A stretch of 64,000 nt of DNA from Pseudorhodoferax aquiterrae. GTDB lineage: Bacteria > Pseudomonadota > Gammaproteobacteria > Burkholderiales > Burkholderiaceae_C. The first letter of the stretch is position 1. Each line of letters opens with the position of its first letter. Shown here piece after piece: positions 41,877 to 53,115 of this stretch. Both the position numbers and the translations under genes were made by a program. Below the pieces are notes generated by a model. That model was not told the origin of the DNA and made no database searches. It worked only from the letters and a program-made list of their open reading frames with translations. Location: NCBI RefSeq assembly GCF_014652235.1, contig NZ_BMYK01000030.1:1-64000 (forward strand), read 5' to 3'.

Positions 41877-42761
41877 TCAGCTCCTCCCTTTGCGGGCGAG
41901 GCGGGGGTCCAGGCGGTCGCGCAGCGCGTCGCCGAACATGTTGATGGCCAGGATCAGCAGCGCCAGGAAGCTGCCCGGGAACAGGATGATCCAGGGCGCG
42001 CGCTGGAAGTAGGGTCGGCCCTCTGCGATGATGCTGCCCAGGCTGGGCACCTCGGGCGGAAAGCCCAGGCCCAGGAAGCCCAGCACGGCCTCGGTCAGGA
42101 TGGCGGCGGCGCAGACGAAGGTGGCCTGCACCACGAGCGGGTTGATGGTGCTGGGCAGGATGTGGCGCACCAGCACGCTGGGCACCGAGGAGCCCATGCC
42201 GAAGGCAGCTTCCACATAGGGCTCCTCGCGCACGGACAGCACCACGCTGCGCACCAGGCGCGCGATGCGCGGCACCTCGGGGATGGCGATGGCCAGCACC
42301 ATGGTGGAGATCTGCGCGCCGCCCAGTGCCACCATGGCGATGGCCAGCAGCAGGCCGGGGATGGCCATCACGCCGTCCATGAGCCGCATGACGATGCTGT
42401 CGAGCCGGCGGAAGTAGCCGGCCACGATGCCCAGCAGCAGGCCGACAGCGACCGAGCTGGCGGCCACGAGCAGCGCCAGCGTGATCGACAGCCGCCCGCC
42501 GTACAGGATGCGCGCGAACAAGTCGCGGCCCAGCGAGTCGGTGCCGAGCCAGTAGTCGGCGGACATGCCTTGCAGCCGCTTGCGCGGCGTCAGTGCGGCC
42601 GGGTCGTGCGCGGCCAGCAGCGGTGCGAACACCGAGACCGCGACCAGCAGCAACAGCAGCGCCAGCGAAAGCAGCATCACGCGGTCGGTGCGCAGCACGC
42701 GCAGCGCGGCGCGCCAGCGCGAGGGCGCGGCGGTGGAGGGGGTGGGGAGTGTGGCGGACAT
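41877..42761 (-). CDS. Peptide-type ABC transporter permease (DppC-like)
   Basis: A 294-residue inner-membrane permease of the OppC/DppC family, with a cytoplasmic N terminus, a segment around MLLSLALLLLLVAVSVFAPL and the coupling region EEPYVEAAFGMGSSVPSVL. It contains the family motif WLGTDSLGRDLFARILYG. A GTG at 42767 is an alternative start two codons earlier. It is separated from the DppB-like gene by 13 bases and adjoins the ATPase gene. Confidence 0.88.
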   Translation of the reverse strand: MSATLPTPSTAAPSRWRAALRVLRTDRVMLLSLALLLLLVAVSVFAPLLAAHDPAALTPRKRLQGMSADYWLGTDSLGRDLFARILYGGRLSITLALLVAASSVAVGLLLGIVAGYFRRLDSIVMRLMDGVMAIPGLLLAIAMVALGGAQISTMVLAIAIPEVPRIARLVRSVVLSVREEPYVEAAFGMGSSVPSVLVRHILPSTINPLVVQATFVCAAAILTEAVLGFLGLGFPPEVPSLGSIIAEGRPYFQRAPWIILFPGSFLALLILAINMFGDALRDRLDPRLARKGRS

Positions 42762-42774
42762 GCGCACGATGGGT

Positions 42775-43716
42775 TCAGTACCGGATGCGGGGGTCGAGCA
42801 GCACGTAGACCAGGTCGATCGCCAGGTTCACGAACACGTAGATGAAGGAGAAGAACAGGATGGTTCCCTGCACCACGGGGTAGTCGCGCGCCAGCACGGC
42901 GTCCACGATCAGGCTGCCCACGCCGGGGATGTTGAAGATGGTCTCGGTCACGACCACGCCGGAGATCAGTGTGGTGATGGCCACGCCGACCACGGTGACG
43001 ATGGGCGCGGCCGCGTTGCGCAGCGCATGGCGGAACAGCACGGTGCGCTCGGGTGCACCCTTGGCGCGCGCGGTGCGCACGAAGTCCTCGCCCAGCACGT
43101 CCAGCATGCTGGCGCGCGTGATGCGCGTGATCAGCGCCACGAACACCGTGGCCAGCGTGAGGCTGGGCAGCGCGAGCCGGTGCACGAAGCCGCCCAGGCC
43201 ATCGGCCAGCGGCGCGTAGCCCTGCACCGGGAACCAGTTCAGCGTGACCGAGAACACCAGGATCAGCACATAGCCGACCACGAAGGCCGGCACCGAGAAG
43301 CACAGCACGGTCAGCGCCATGGTGGCGCGGTCGAAGGCCCGCCGGTGCCACCAGGCCGACAGCACGCCCAGCGGGATGGCCAGCAGCACCGTGAGCGTGA
43401 GCGCGCTGAGCGCGAGCGCGCCCGTGGGCCCCAGCCGCGCGGCGATCAGCGTGGACACCGGCTGTTTGGACACGATGGAGGTGCCCAGGTCGCCGCGCGC
43501 CAGTGCGCCCATGGCCAAGGTGTACTGCGTGAGCAGCGGCTGGTCCAGGCCCAGATTGGCGCGGATCTGTGCGATGGTCTCCTCGCTGGCCATGTCGCCG
43601 GCGATCACGCGGGCCGGATCGCCGGGCGCCATGCGCAGCAGGCCGAAGACGACGGTGGCCACGATCAGCACCACGGGCACGGCCGCGAGCAGCCGCTTGA
43701 GGACGAGGTTCAGCAC
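42775..43716 (-). CDS. Peptide-type ABC transporter permease (DppB-like)
   Basis: A 313-residue OppB/DppB-family permease with about six membrane segments. It has MAPGDPARVIAGDMASEE near the N terminus and the coupling loop DVLGEDFVRTARAKGAPERT. The start is a GTG at 43716, immediately after the stop of the binding-protein gene, indicating coupled translation. It forms the channel with the DppC-like protein. Confidence 0.88.
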   Translation of the reverse strand: MLNLVLKRLLAAVPVVLIVATVVFGLLRMAPGDPARVIAGDMASEETIAQIRANLGLDQPLLTQYTLAMGALARGDLGTSIVSKQPVSTLIAARLGPTGALALSALTLTVLLAIPLGVLSAWWHRRAFDRATMALTVLCFSVPAFVVGYVLILVFSVTLNWFPVQGYAPLADGLGGFVHRLALPSLTLATVFVALITRITRASMLDVLGEDFVRTARAKGAPERTVLFRHALRNAAAPIVTVVGVAITTLISGVVVTETIFNIPGVGSLIVDAVLARDYPVVQGTILFFSFIYVFVNLAIDLVYVLLDPRIRY

Positions 43717-43717
43717 G

Positions 43718-45271
43718 TCACTTGCCCGACCAGAACAGCGGCAGCTGCGCGTCCACGAGCTTGCCGATCTTGGGCGTGTAGGCCTTGTACTCGATGACCT
43801 CGCCCAGCGGCACGTAGAACACCTGTTCGTAGGCGCGCTTCTGGATCTCCCTGGCCAGCTGGGCGCGCTTGGCCTCCTCGGGTTCGCTGGCGAACTGCTG
43901 GCGCAGCTTCTGCATGACCTCGTCCTGGCTCCAGCCCGGGTAGCCGGCGTCCAGGTTGGCGTTGACCACGGGGTTCATGAGGTCCAGCAGCACGATGCTG
44001 CTCTGGAAGATGCTCCAGCCGCCCTTGTCGATCGGGTCCTTCTTGGTGCGGCGCGCCAGCAGTGTCGTGAAGTCCATGGCCTGCATGTCCACGTTCATGC
44101 CGATGCTGCGCAGCGCCTGCGCCGTGACGGGCGCGATGTTGACCAGGCTGCGCACGTCGGTGGAGTGCAGCACCACGACCTTCTCGCCCTTGTAGCCGCT
44201 CTCCTTGAGCAGCTGTTTGGCCTTCGCCAGATCTGGCTCGCGCACCTGGGGCGCGCCCTCGTCGGTCTTGTAGGGCGAGGCGCAGGTCAGCACCGCGCCG
44301 CAGACGCGGTAGCGCTTGGGGTCGCCGACGGCGGCGTCCAGGTAGTCCACCTGGTAGAGCGCGGCCAGCGCGGCGCGGCGCACCTTGACGTTGTCGAAGG
44401 GCGGCTGCGTCCAGTTCATGCGCAGCGTGTACATGTTGGCCTCGCGCGCCTTGGGCTCGGTCTTGACGTTCTTGATGCCTTCCAATTGCGGCATCAGGTC
44501 GGGCGCCACGTTCTCGATGAAGTCGATCTCGCCGTTGCGCAGCGCGTTGACGGCGGTCTGCGCGTCGGCGATGTTGACGACCTCCAGCCGGTCAATCGCC
44601 ACCTGCTTGCCGCCCGCGAAGTTGCTGGCCGGCTCGGGGCGCGGCTTGTAGTCGGCGAACTTCAGGTAGGTGGCTTTCACGCCGGGCTGGAAGTCGGCCT
44701 GCACGAAGCGGTAGGGGCCCGAGCCGACCATCTCGGTGATGGCCTCGTTGGGCGAGGTGCTGGCCAGCCGCTTGGGCATGATGAAGGGCACGGGCGAGCC
44801 GGGCTTGGCCAGCGCGTCCAGCACCAGGCCGAAGGGCTTCTTGAGCTGCAGCGTGAAGCTGTTGGCGTCCACCGCCGCGAGCTTCTCGGTCGCCGCCATG
44901 AGCTGCTGGCCCAGCACGTCGCGCGCGGCCCAGCGCTGCAGCGAGGCCACCACGTCCTCGGCCGTCACCGGCGTGCCGTCGTGGAACTTGAGGCCCGGGC
45001 GCAGCGTGAAGCTGTAAGCCAGCTTGTCGGCCGAGAACTTCCAGTCGCCAACCATCTGCGGCTGGGGCTTGCCGTCGATGTCGAGCGCAAACAGCGTGTC
45101 GAACACCAGGTAGCCGTGGTTGCGCGTGACATAGGCGTTGGTGAACACCGGGTCGAGCACGCGCAGCGGGGCGTGCATGACCACCTTGACGTTGTTCTGG
45201 GCCAGCGCGGCCGCGGGCAGCGCCATGGCCGTGCACAGCGCGAGGGCGGCGAGGAGCAGGTTCTTCTTCAT
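43718..45271 (-). CDS. Peptide-type ABC transporter substrate-binding protein (DppA/OppA family)
   Basis: A 517-residue family 5 solute-binding protein with a Sec signal peptide (about 1-24, MKKNLLLAALALCTA onward, ending AAALA). It has the family signature region YSFTLRPGLKFHDGTPVTAEDV and GSGPYRFVQADF. Such proteins bind peptides, opines, glutathione or other amide-rich compounds. An amidase gene lies 41 bases upstream in the same operon, so the ligand may carry an amide bond that the amidase cleaves after import. Confidence 0.88.
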   Translation of the reverse strand: MKKNLLLAALALCTAMALPAAALAQNNVKVVMHAPLRVLDPVFTNAYVTRNHGYLVFDTLFALDIDGKPQPQMVGDWKFSADKLAYSFTLRPGLKFHDGTPVTAEDVVASLQRWAARDVLGQQLMAATEKLAAVDANSFTLQLKKPFGLVLDALAKPGSPVPFIMPKRLASTSPNEAITEMVGSGPYRFVQADFQPGVKATYLKFADYKPRPEPASNFAGGKQVAIDRLEVVNIADAQTAVNALRNGEIDFIENVAPDLMPQLEGIKNVKTEPKAREANMYTLRMNWTQPPFDNVKVRRAALAALYQVDYLDAAVGDPKRYRVCGAVLTCASPYKTDEGAPQVREPDLAKAKQLLKESGYKGEKVVVLHSTDVRSLVNIAPVTAQALRSIGMNVDMQAMDFTTLLARRTKKDPIDKGGWSIFQSSIVLLDLMNPVVNANLDAGYPGWSQDEVMQKLRQQFASEPEEAKRAQLAREIQKRAYEQVFYVPLGEVIEYKAYTPKIGKLVDAQLPLFWSGK

Positions 45272-45312
45272 GCGTGTCCTTGAGGTTGCGGAGGTGAAAG
45301 GGACGGAGACGG

Positions 45313-46752
45313 TCAGGCCGCGGCGGGAGGACGGCGCTGTGCCCAGGGCTCGGCGCGTTCGAGCTGGGCCGACAGCGCCAGCACCTGGTCCTCGCGGCCG
45401 AAATGGCCGATCAGCTGGGTGCCCACGGGCACGCCCTCGGCGGTCCAGTTCATGGGCAGCGTGGCGGCCGGCTGGCCCGAGGCATTGACCACCGCCAGGA
45501 AGGTCGCGTAGCGCGAGACCTTGGTGCGAAAGTCCCAGAAGCCGCCTGTCAGCGCGAGTTCGCCGAGCGGTCGGGGCAGTTGGGCGAGCGTGGTCGTGAT
45601 GACCAGGTCGCAGCCGGCCATGGCGGTTTCGAAGGCGCGGCCGATGGCGTGGAAGCGCTGGATCGCGTCCACGTACTGCATGGCAGACAGGCCCTTGCCG
45701 ACCGCATAGCCGTCGTGGATGACCTCTTCGAGGTCCTCGGGTGCGAGCGGCCGGCCGCGCAGGCGCACGCGGTTGTCCACGGCCACCACGATGTTGGAGG
45801 CCAGCACCGTGCCGTGGGCGCGCACGAACGCAGCGTAGTCGATGTCGGGCAGTGGCACCTCGACGATGGTGTGGCCCAGGTCGCGGCACAGCGCCACCGT
45901 GCGTTCGATGGCGGCCAGGCATTCGGGCGCGATGGGGATGCCGTTCCAGGCCGTCCGCCAGACGCCGATGCGCAGTGGCTGCGGGTCGCGTGCGGTCAGC
46001 TCCAGGTAACTGCCGGGCTGCGGTGGTGCGGCGTAGGGCGCGCCGGGCTCGTAGCCGCTGATGGCGTCCATCGCGGCGGCGGTGTCGCGTACCGTGCGCG
46101 TGATGACGCCGTCCACCGCCATGCCGCCCCAGCCCTCGCCACGGGCCGGACCCAGCGGCACGCGGCCGCGCGAGGGCTTCAGGCCGTAGACGCCGCAGCA
46201 GGCGGAGGGCAGGCGGATGGAGCCGCCGCCATCGCTGCCATGCGCCACCGGCACGATGCCTGCCGCCACGGCCGCCGCCGCGCCGCCGCTGGAGCCACCG
46301 ACCGAGCGGCCCGGCGCCCAGGGGTTGTGCGTGGGGCCGCCGTTGCGCACGGCTTCGGTGGAGGGGCCCATGCACAGCTCCGACACGGTGGAGCGCGCGA
46401 AGGCCAGCAGCCCGGCCTGTTCGAAGCGCTGCGTGAGCGTGGCATCGAAGCCGTAGTCGGTGTCGTCGAGCAGACGCGAGCCGATGCTGGACGGAAAGCG
46501 CGTGGACGCCAGACCCGAGTCCTTGAGCAGGAAAGGAATGCCGCCGAACGGACCGCGCAGCGTCCAGTCGCGCGCCAGGGCGCGGCTTTCGGCGTAGCGC
46601 GGGTAGGTCAGCGCGTTGAGGGCGCGGTGGCGCTCGGCGGCAGCGATGGCGGCCTCCAGCAGCGCGGCCGGTGTGGTCTGGCGTTGGGCCAACAGCTGCG
46701 CCATGGCCACGCCGTCCAGTGCGGCGTAGTCCGATGCGGTCAGTGCGCTCAT
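45313..46752 (-). CDS. Amidase signature (AS) family amidase
   Basis: A 479-residue AS-family amidase, second in the window and distinct from the one at 10585. Triad residues: lysine in GIPFLLKDSGL, cis-serine in SVGGSSGGAAAAV, nucleophile in GSDGGGSIRLPSA, with the extended CCGVYGLKPSRGRVPLGP. I chose the ATG at 46752, which has GGAG 9-12 bases upstream. A GTG at 46761 is in frame but too close to that site. It is the first gene of the minus-strand operon and divergent from the aminotransferase gene. Confidence 0.88.
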   Translation of the reverse strand: MSALTASDYAALDGVAMAQLLAQRQTTPAALLEAAIAAAERHRALNALTYPRYAESRALARDWTLRGPFGGIPFLLKDSGLASTRFPSSIGSRLLDDTDYGFDATLTQRFEQAGLLAFARSTVSELCMGPSTEAVRNGGPTHNPWAPGRSVGGSSGGAAAAVAAGIVPVAHGSDGGGSIRLPSACCGVYGLKPSRGRVPLGPARGEGWGGMAVDGVITRTVRDTAAAMDAISGYEPGAPYAAPPQPGSYLELTARDPQPLRIGVWRTAWNGIPIAPECLAAIERTVALCRDLGHTIVEVPLPDIDYAAFVRAHGTVLASNIVVAVDNRVRLRGRPLAPEDLEEVIHDGYAVGKGLSAMQYVDAIQRFHAIGRAFETAMAGCDLVITTTLAQLPRPLGELALTGGFWDFRTKVSRYATFLAVVNASGQPAATLPMNWTAEGVPVGTQLIGHFGREDQVLALSAQLERAEPWAQRRPPAAA

Positions 46753-46785
46753 GCCGTCCACTCCAAAAAGTATTGATTAGCGATT

Positions 46786-46798
46786 TGCAAATATTGCA
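46786..46798. promoter_or_regulatory. Short palindrome near the amidase start
   Basis: TGCAA-ATA-TTGCA, a perfect odd-centred palindrome 34 bases upstream of the amidase ATG in an AT-rich patch. It is probably an operator or part of the promoter. The binding protein is unknown. Confidence 0.4.
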
Positions 46799-46890
46799 TT
46801 TAAATATGGTTCCACGTTTGGGCGCGCCTTGCAATGCGCGCGGGATGCGTGGAAACCCTGGGGTACCTTGCCTTGAATTGGTGCATGATG

Positions 46891-46944
46891 GCCTAAAAGT
46901 ATCGTTTCACAATACGTATAAATTGCGATACGATTCTTTTAGGC
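46891..46944. promoter_or_regulatory. Nested inverted repeats in the amidase/aminotransferase divergent promoter
   Basis: Outer arms GCCTAAAAG (46891-46899) and CTTTTAGGC (46936-46944) are a perfect 9-bp inverted repeat. Inside lie GTATCG (46899-46904) and CGATAC (46926-46931). The AT-rich core contrasts with the surrounding DNA. It contains TATCGTTTCACAAT and TGCGATAC, which also occur upstream of the IclR gene at 22960-22996. It probably controls both divergent transcripts. Confidence 0.6.
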
Positions 46945-47019
46945 AAGCTTCGTGCTCACTTCGGCGTGAAGCGATCGTGGTGGCGCGCTGCAGGCGCGCC
47001 TGTTTCCTGGAGCCCTGTC

Positions 47020-50569
<3,550 letters not shown>

Positions 50570-50610
50570 AGCGGCGCGGCGGCGCCTGCGTGCCGGCGCG
50601 TGGCCCGCCT

Positions 50611-52176
50611 TCAGGGCGTGCCGCCGTGGCGCCGCAGGCGCATGGCCTGCGCGCGGATCGCATCGCGCTCGGCGGCGGGCAGGCGCGCAAGGTTGCGCAC
50701 CTGCATCTTCATGCGCTGGTTCTGCGCCAGCAGCTCCTCGTGCCGCAGCAGGAAGTCCCAGTACAGCGTGGTGAATGGGCAGGCCTGCGCGCCTGTGCGC
50801 TGGCCGGGGTCGAAGCGGCAGCCCTTGCAGTAGCCGCTCATGCGCTGCAGGTACTTGCCGCTGGCCGCGTAGGGCTTGCTGCCCATCACCCCGCCGTCGG
50901 CGTACTGGCTCATGCCCAATGTGTTGGGCAGCTCCACCCATTCCACCGCGTCCACGTACACCGCGAGATACCAGGCATGCACCTGCTGCGGCGCCACGCC
51001 CAGCAGCAGCGCGTAGAGCCCGGTCACCATCAGGCGCTGGATGTGGTGGGCGTAGCCTGTGGCCAGCGTCTGCGTGATCGCGTCGGACAGGCAGGCCATG
51101 GGCACGCGCCCATGCCAGTAGAAATCGGGCAGATCCTCCCGGGCGTTTAGGCCGTTGCGCTCGGCATAGCGCGGCATCTGCGTCCAGTACACGCCGCGCA
51201 CGTACTCGCGCCAGCCCAGGATCTGGCGGATGAAGCCTTCCACGCTGGCCAGCGGCGCCCGGCCTTCGCGCCAGGCCGTCTCGGCCGCCTGCACGGCCTC
51301 ACGCGGGTGCAGCAGCTTGAGGTTCAGCGCCGCGGAGATGTGGGCATGGAAGAGCCAGGGCTCGCCGGGCCACATGGCGTCCTGCCAGGTGCCGAAGAAC
51401 GGCAGCCGCTCGTCGATGAAGCGCGCCAGCGCCACCAGCGCATCGGCGCGCGTCACCGGCCAGTCGAAGCGCTCCAGCGAACCGGGATGGTCGCCGAAGC
51501 GCGTGCGCACGAGTGCGAGCACCTCGCGCGTCGTCTGGTCCGGCGCGAAGCCCACGCGCTGCGGCACGCCCTGCGGCCCCTGTGCGCCGAAGCTCTCGCG
51601 GTTCTCGCTGTCGAAGTTCCAGCGGCCGCCGGCCGGCTCCTTGCCCTCCATCAGCACGCCGTGGCGCGCGCGCAGTTCGCGGTACCAGAACTCCATGCGC
51701 AGACCGCGGCGGCCCTTGGCATGCGCGGCGAACTCGCGCACGGTGGCGTAGAAGTGCCGGTCCTCGCGCACGTCCAGCACCAGGCGGTGCGCGGCGGCCA
51801 CCGCGCGCAGCGCCTGCAGCACGCGCCAGTCGCCCGGTGCGGTCATGACGAGCTCGGCGGGCTGCAGGCGTTCGATCGCGGCGCCGAGTTCGGCGGCGAG
51901 GGTGCAGCGGTTGCCCTGGTCGTCCAGCCGGGTGTAGTGCAGCGGGCGACCGGCCTCGCGCAGCTCCTGCGCGAAGTGGCGCATCGCCGAGAGGAACACC
52001 GCAATGCGCGGCTGCGCGCTCCAGACGTGCGTGCTTTCCTCGGCCACCTCGGCCATCCAGACGGCGTCCTGCGCGGGGTCGAAGCCGTCGAAGGCCGCGG
52101 CCTGCAGGTCCAGCTGGTCGCCCAGCACCAAGATGAGGTGCCGCACCGGGTGCGCCCCCGCGCTGCGCTCAGCCAT
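50611..52176 (-). CDS. Cryptochrome/photolyase-family protein (iron-sulfur bacterial cryptochrome/6-4 photolyase type)
   Basis: A 521-residue member of the deoxyribodipyrimidine-photolyase-related family. It begins HLILVLGDQLDLQAAAFDGF, typical of the group called FeS-BCP/prokaryotic 6-4 photolyase. The C-terminal catalytic domain has GWREYVRGVYW and HHIQRLMVTG. Four cysteines that bind the 4Fe-4S cluster can be placed: one in CLSDAITQ, two in YCKGCRF and one in ACPF. It binds FAD and repairs UV damage or senses light. The ATG at 52176 overlaps the DUF2256 gene by 8 bases. A GTG at 52185 is an alternative start. Confidence 0.88.
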   Translation of the reverse strand: MAERSAGAHPVRHLILVLGDQLDLQAAAFDGFDPAQDAVWMAEVAEESTHVWSAQPRIAVFLSAMRHFAQELREAGRPLHYTRLDDQGNRCTLAAELGAAIERLQPAELVMTAPGDWRVLQALRAVAAAHRLVLDVREDRHFYATVREFAAHAKGRRGLRMEFWYRELRARHGVLMEGKEPAGGRWNFDSENRESFGAQGPQGVPQRVGFAPDQTTREVLALVRTRFGDHPGSLERFDWPVTRADALVALARFIDERLPFFGTWQDAMWPGEPWLFHAHISAALNLKLLHPREAVQAAETAWREGRAPLASVEGFIRQILGWREYVRGVYWTQMPRYAERNGLNAREDLPDFYWHGRVPMACLSDAITQTLATGYAHHIQRLMVTGLYALLLGVAPQQVHAWYLAVYVDAVEWVELPNTLGMSQYADGGVMGSKPYAASGKYLQRMSGYCKGCRFDPGQRTGAQACPFTTLYWDFLLRHEELLAQNQRMKMQVRNLARLPAAERDAIRAQAMRLRRHGGTP

Positions 52177-52342
52177 CGCTGCCACGGTGCTTGCCGCGCC
52201 TGCAGGCGCCGGAACAGTACTTCACCTCGTCCCAGTTCCGGGCCCAGGCGCGGCGCCAGGCCATGGGCCGCCCGCAGGCCGCGCAGGGCTTGCTGGGCAG
52301 GGACTGCTTGTTGCCCTTGAAGTGGCGCGCGGGCCCGTTCAC
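52169..52342 (-). CDS. DUF2256 zinc-ribbon protein, 57 residues
   Basis: Short protein with two cysteine pairs, PCAACGRPMAWRRAWARNWD and VKYCSGACRR, the signature of DUF2256. It starts with GTG at 52342, preceded by GGAGA at a good distance. Its stop lies inside the photolyase-like gene's first codons, so the two are translated together. DUF2256 is known mainly as a neighbour or fusion partner of this photolyase group, which suggests a joint role. Confidence 0.8.
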   Translation of the reverse strand: MNGPARHFKGNKQSLPSKPCAACGRPMAWRRAWARNWDEVKYCSGACRRGKHRGSDG

Positions 52343-52725
52343 GGTGTGTCTCCGGTTGCCGGCGTGCGCCGGGCTGCTCTGGGCGGGCCTGTCATGTTGC
52401 CGGCAGCGGCACCGTGTCGGACAGGTGTCCCATACCGTTGCTGGTCATCCGGCCACCTTGGTCGGTCATCATGAAATTGCTGCCACAGTGAAGGTGCCGC
52501 CCTGCACATTGGCGGCGGCTGGTTGATCGGCACGGCGGCATCGAGCACCTTGCAGGGCACCACGGCGCTGTGGCGCACCGGCCGACGCGTCGTCCGCACA
52601 GGGGCGTTTTACGGGAACACGCTCGGGCCGGATCATTCCCTGGCCGCCGCAAGGGAATGGACCGCGCAGTGCTGGCGCGGTCGGCGAAACGTGGCGCAGC
52701 GGCGCGCGCCGGGACGCGGCGGCGC
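52343..52725. other. Gene-free stretch of 383 bases
   Basis: No gene is recognisable. The part from about 52395 to 52570 has lower GC and irregular codon structure in all frames, unlike the flanking coding DNA. The minus strand can encode short frames, such as one ending GHLSDTVPLPAT, but none has a ribosome site. It may be a remnant of a lost mobile element. Nothing in it proves that. Confidence 0.4.
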
Positions 52726-53103
52726 TCAGGCGGTTTCGGCAGCGTCGAAATCCAGCTCCACCTTGGCCCCGTTCGGGTCGTGGCAAAAAAGCTGCCACAG
52801 CGCGCCGGCCTGGCGCCGCAGCTCGTACTTCCAGCCGGCTGCGTCGAAGCGCGCCTTGACCGCCTGCAGGCCCTGGGCCGTGAACGCCATGTGGTCGATC
52901 ACGCCCGCGCGCTGCGCCGGCACCGGGCGGTCGAAGTAGACGTGCAGGATGGCGTGCTTCGCGTCCTCGCCGTACAGCCAGGCGCCCGGAAAGCCCAGGT
53001 CGGGCCGGAAGCCTTCCTTCAGGCCCAGCAGGCCCGTGTAGAAATCCATCGTGGCCCGCGGATCGGCCGCGATCACGGTGAAATGGTTCATGCCGAGGAT
53101 CAT
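52726..53103 (-). CDS. VOC-superfamily (glyoxalase/dioxygenase-like) protein
   Basis: A 125-residue vicinal-oxygen-chelate protein with a single pair of beta-alpha-beta-beta-beta modules: MNHFTVIAADPRATMDFYTG, then DHMAFTAQGL and CHDPNGAKVELDF. Metal-ligand positions (His7, His71, Glu at VELDF) can be placed. Members isomerise glutathione adducts or cleave aromatic rings; small ones like this are hard to assign. It starts 12 bases after the quinone-oxidoreductase fusion and ends the last operon of the window. Confidence 0.83.
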   Translation of the reverse strand: MILGMNHFTVIAADPRATMDFYTGLLGLKEGFRPDLGFPGAWLYGEDAKHAILHVYFDRPVPAQRAGVIDHMAFTAQGLQAVKARFDAAGWKYELRRQAGALWQLFCHDPNGAKVELDFDAAETA

Positions 53104-53115
53104 GGGGACTCTCCG

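Noticed and set aside
52343-52725. A short protein gene on the minus strand ending GHLSDTVPLPAT
   Set aside because: There is no ribosome site, no recognisable family and poor codon structure, so it is not called as a gene.
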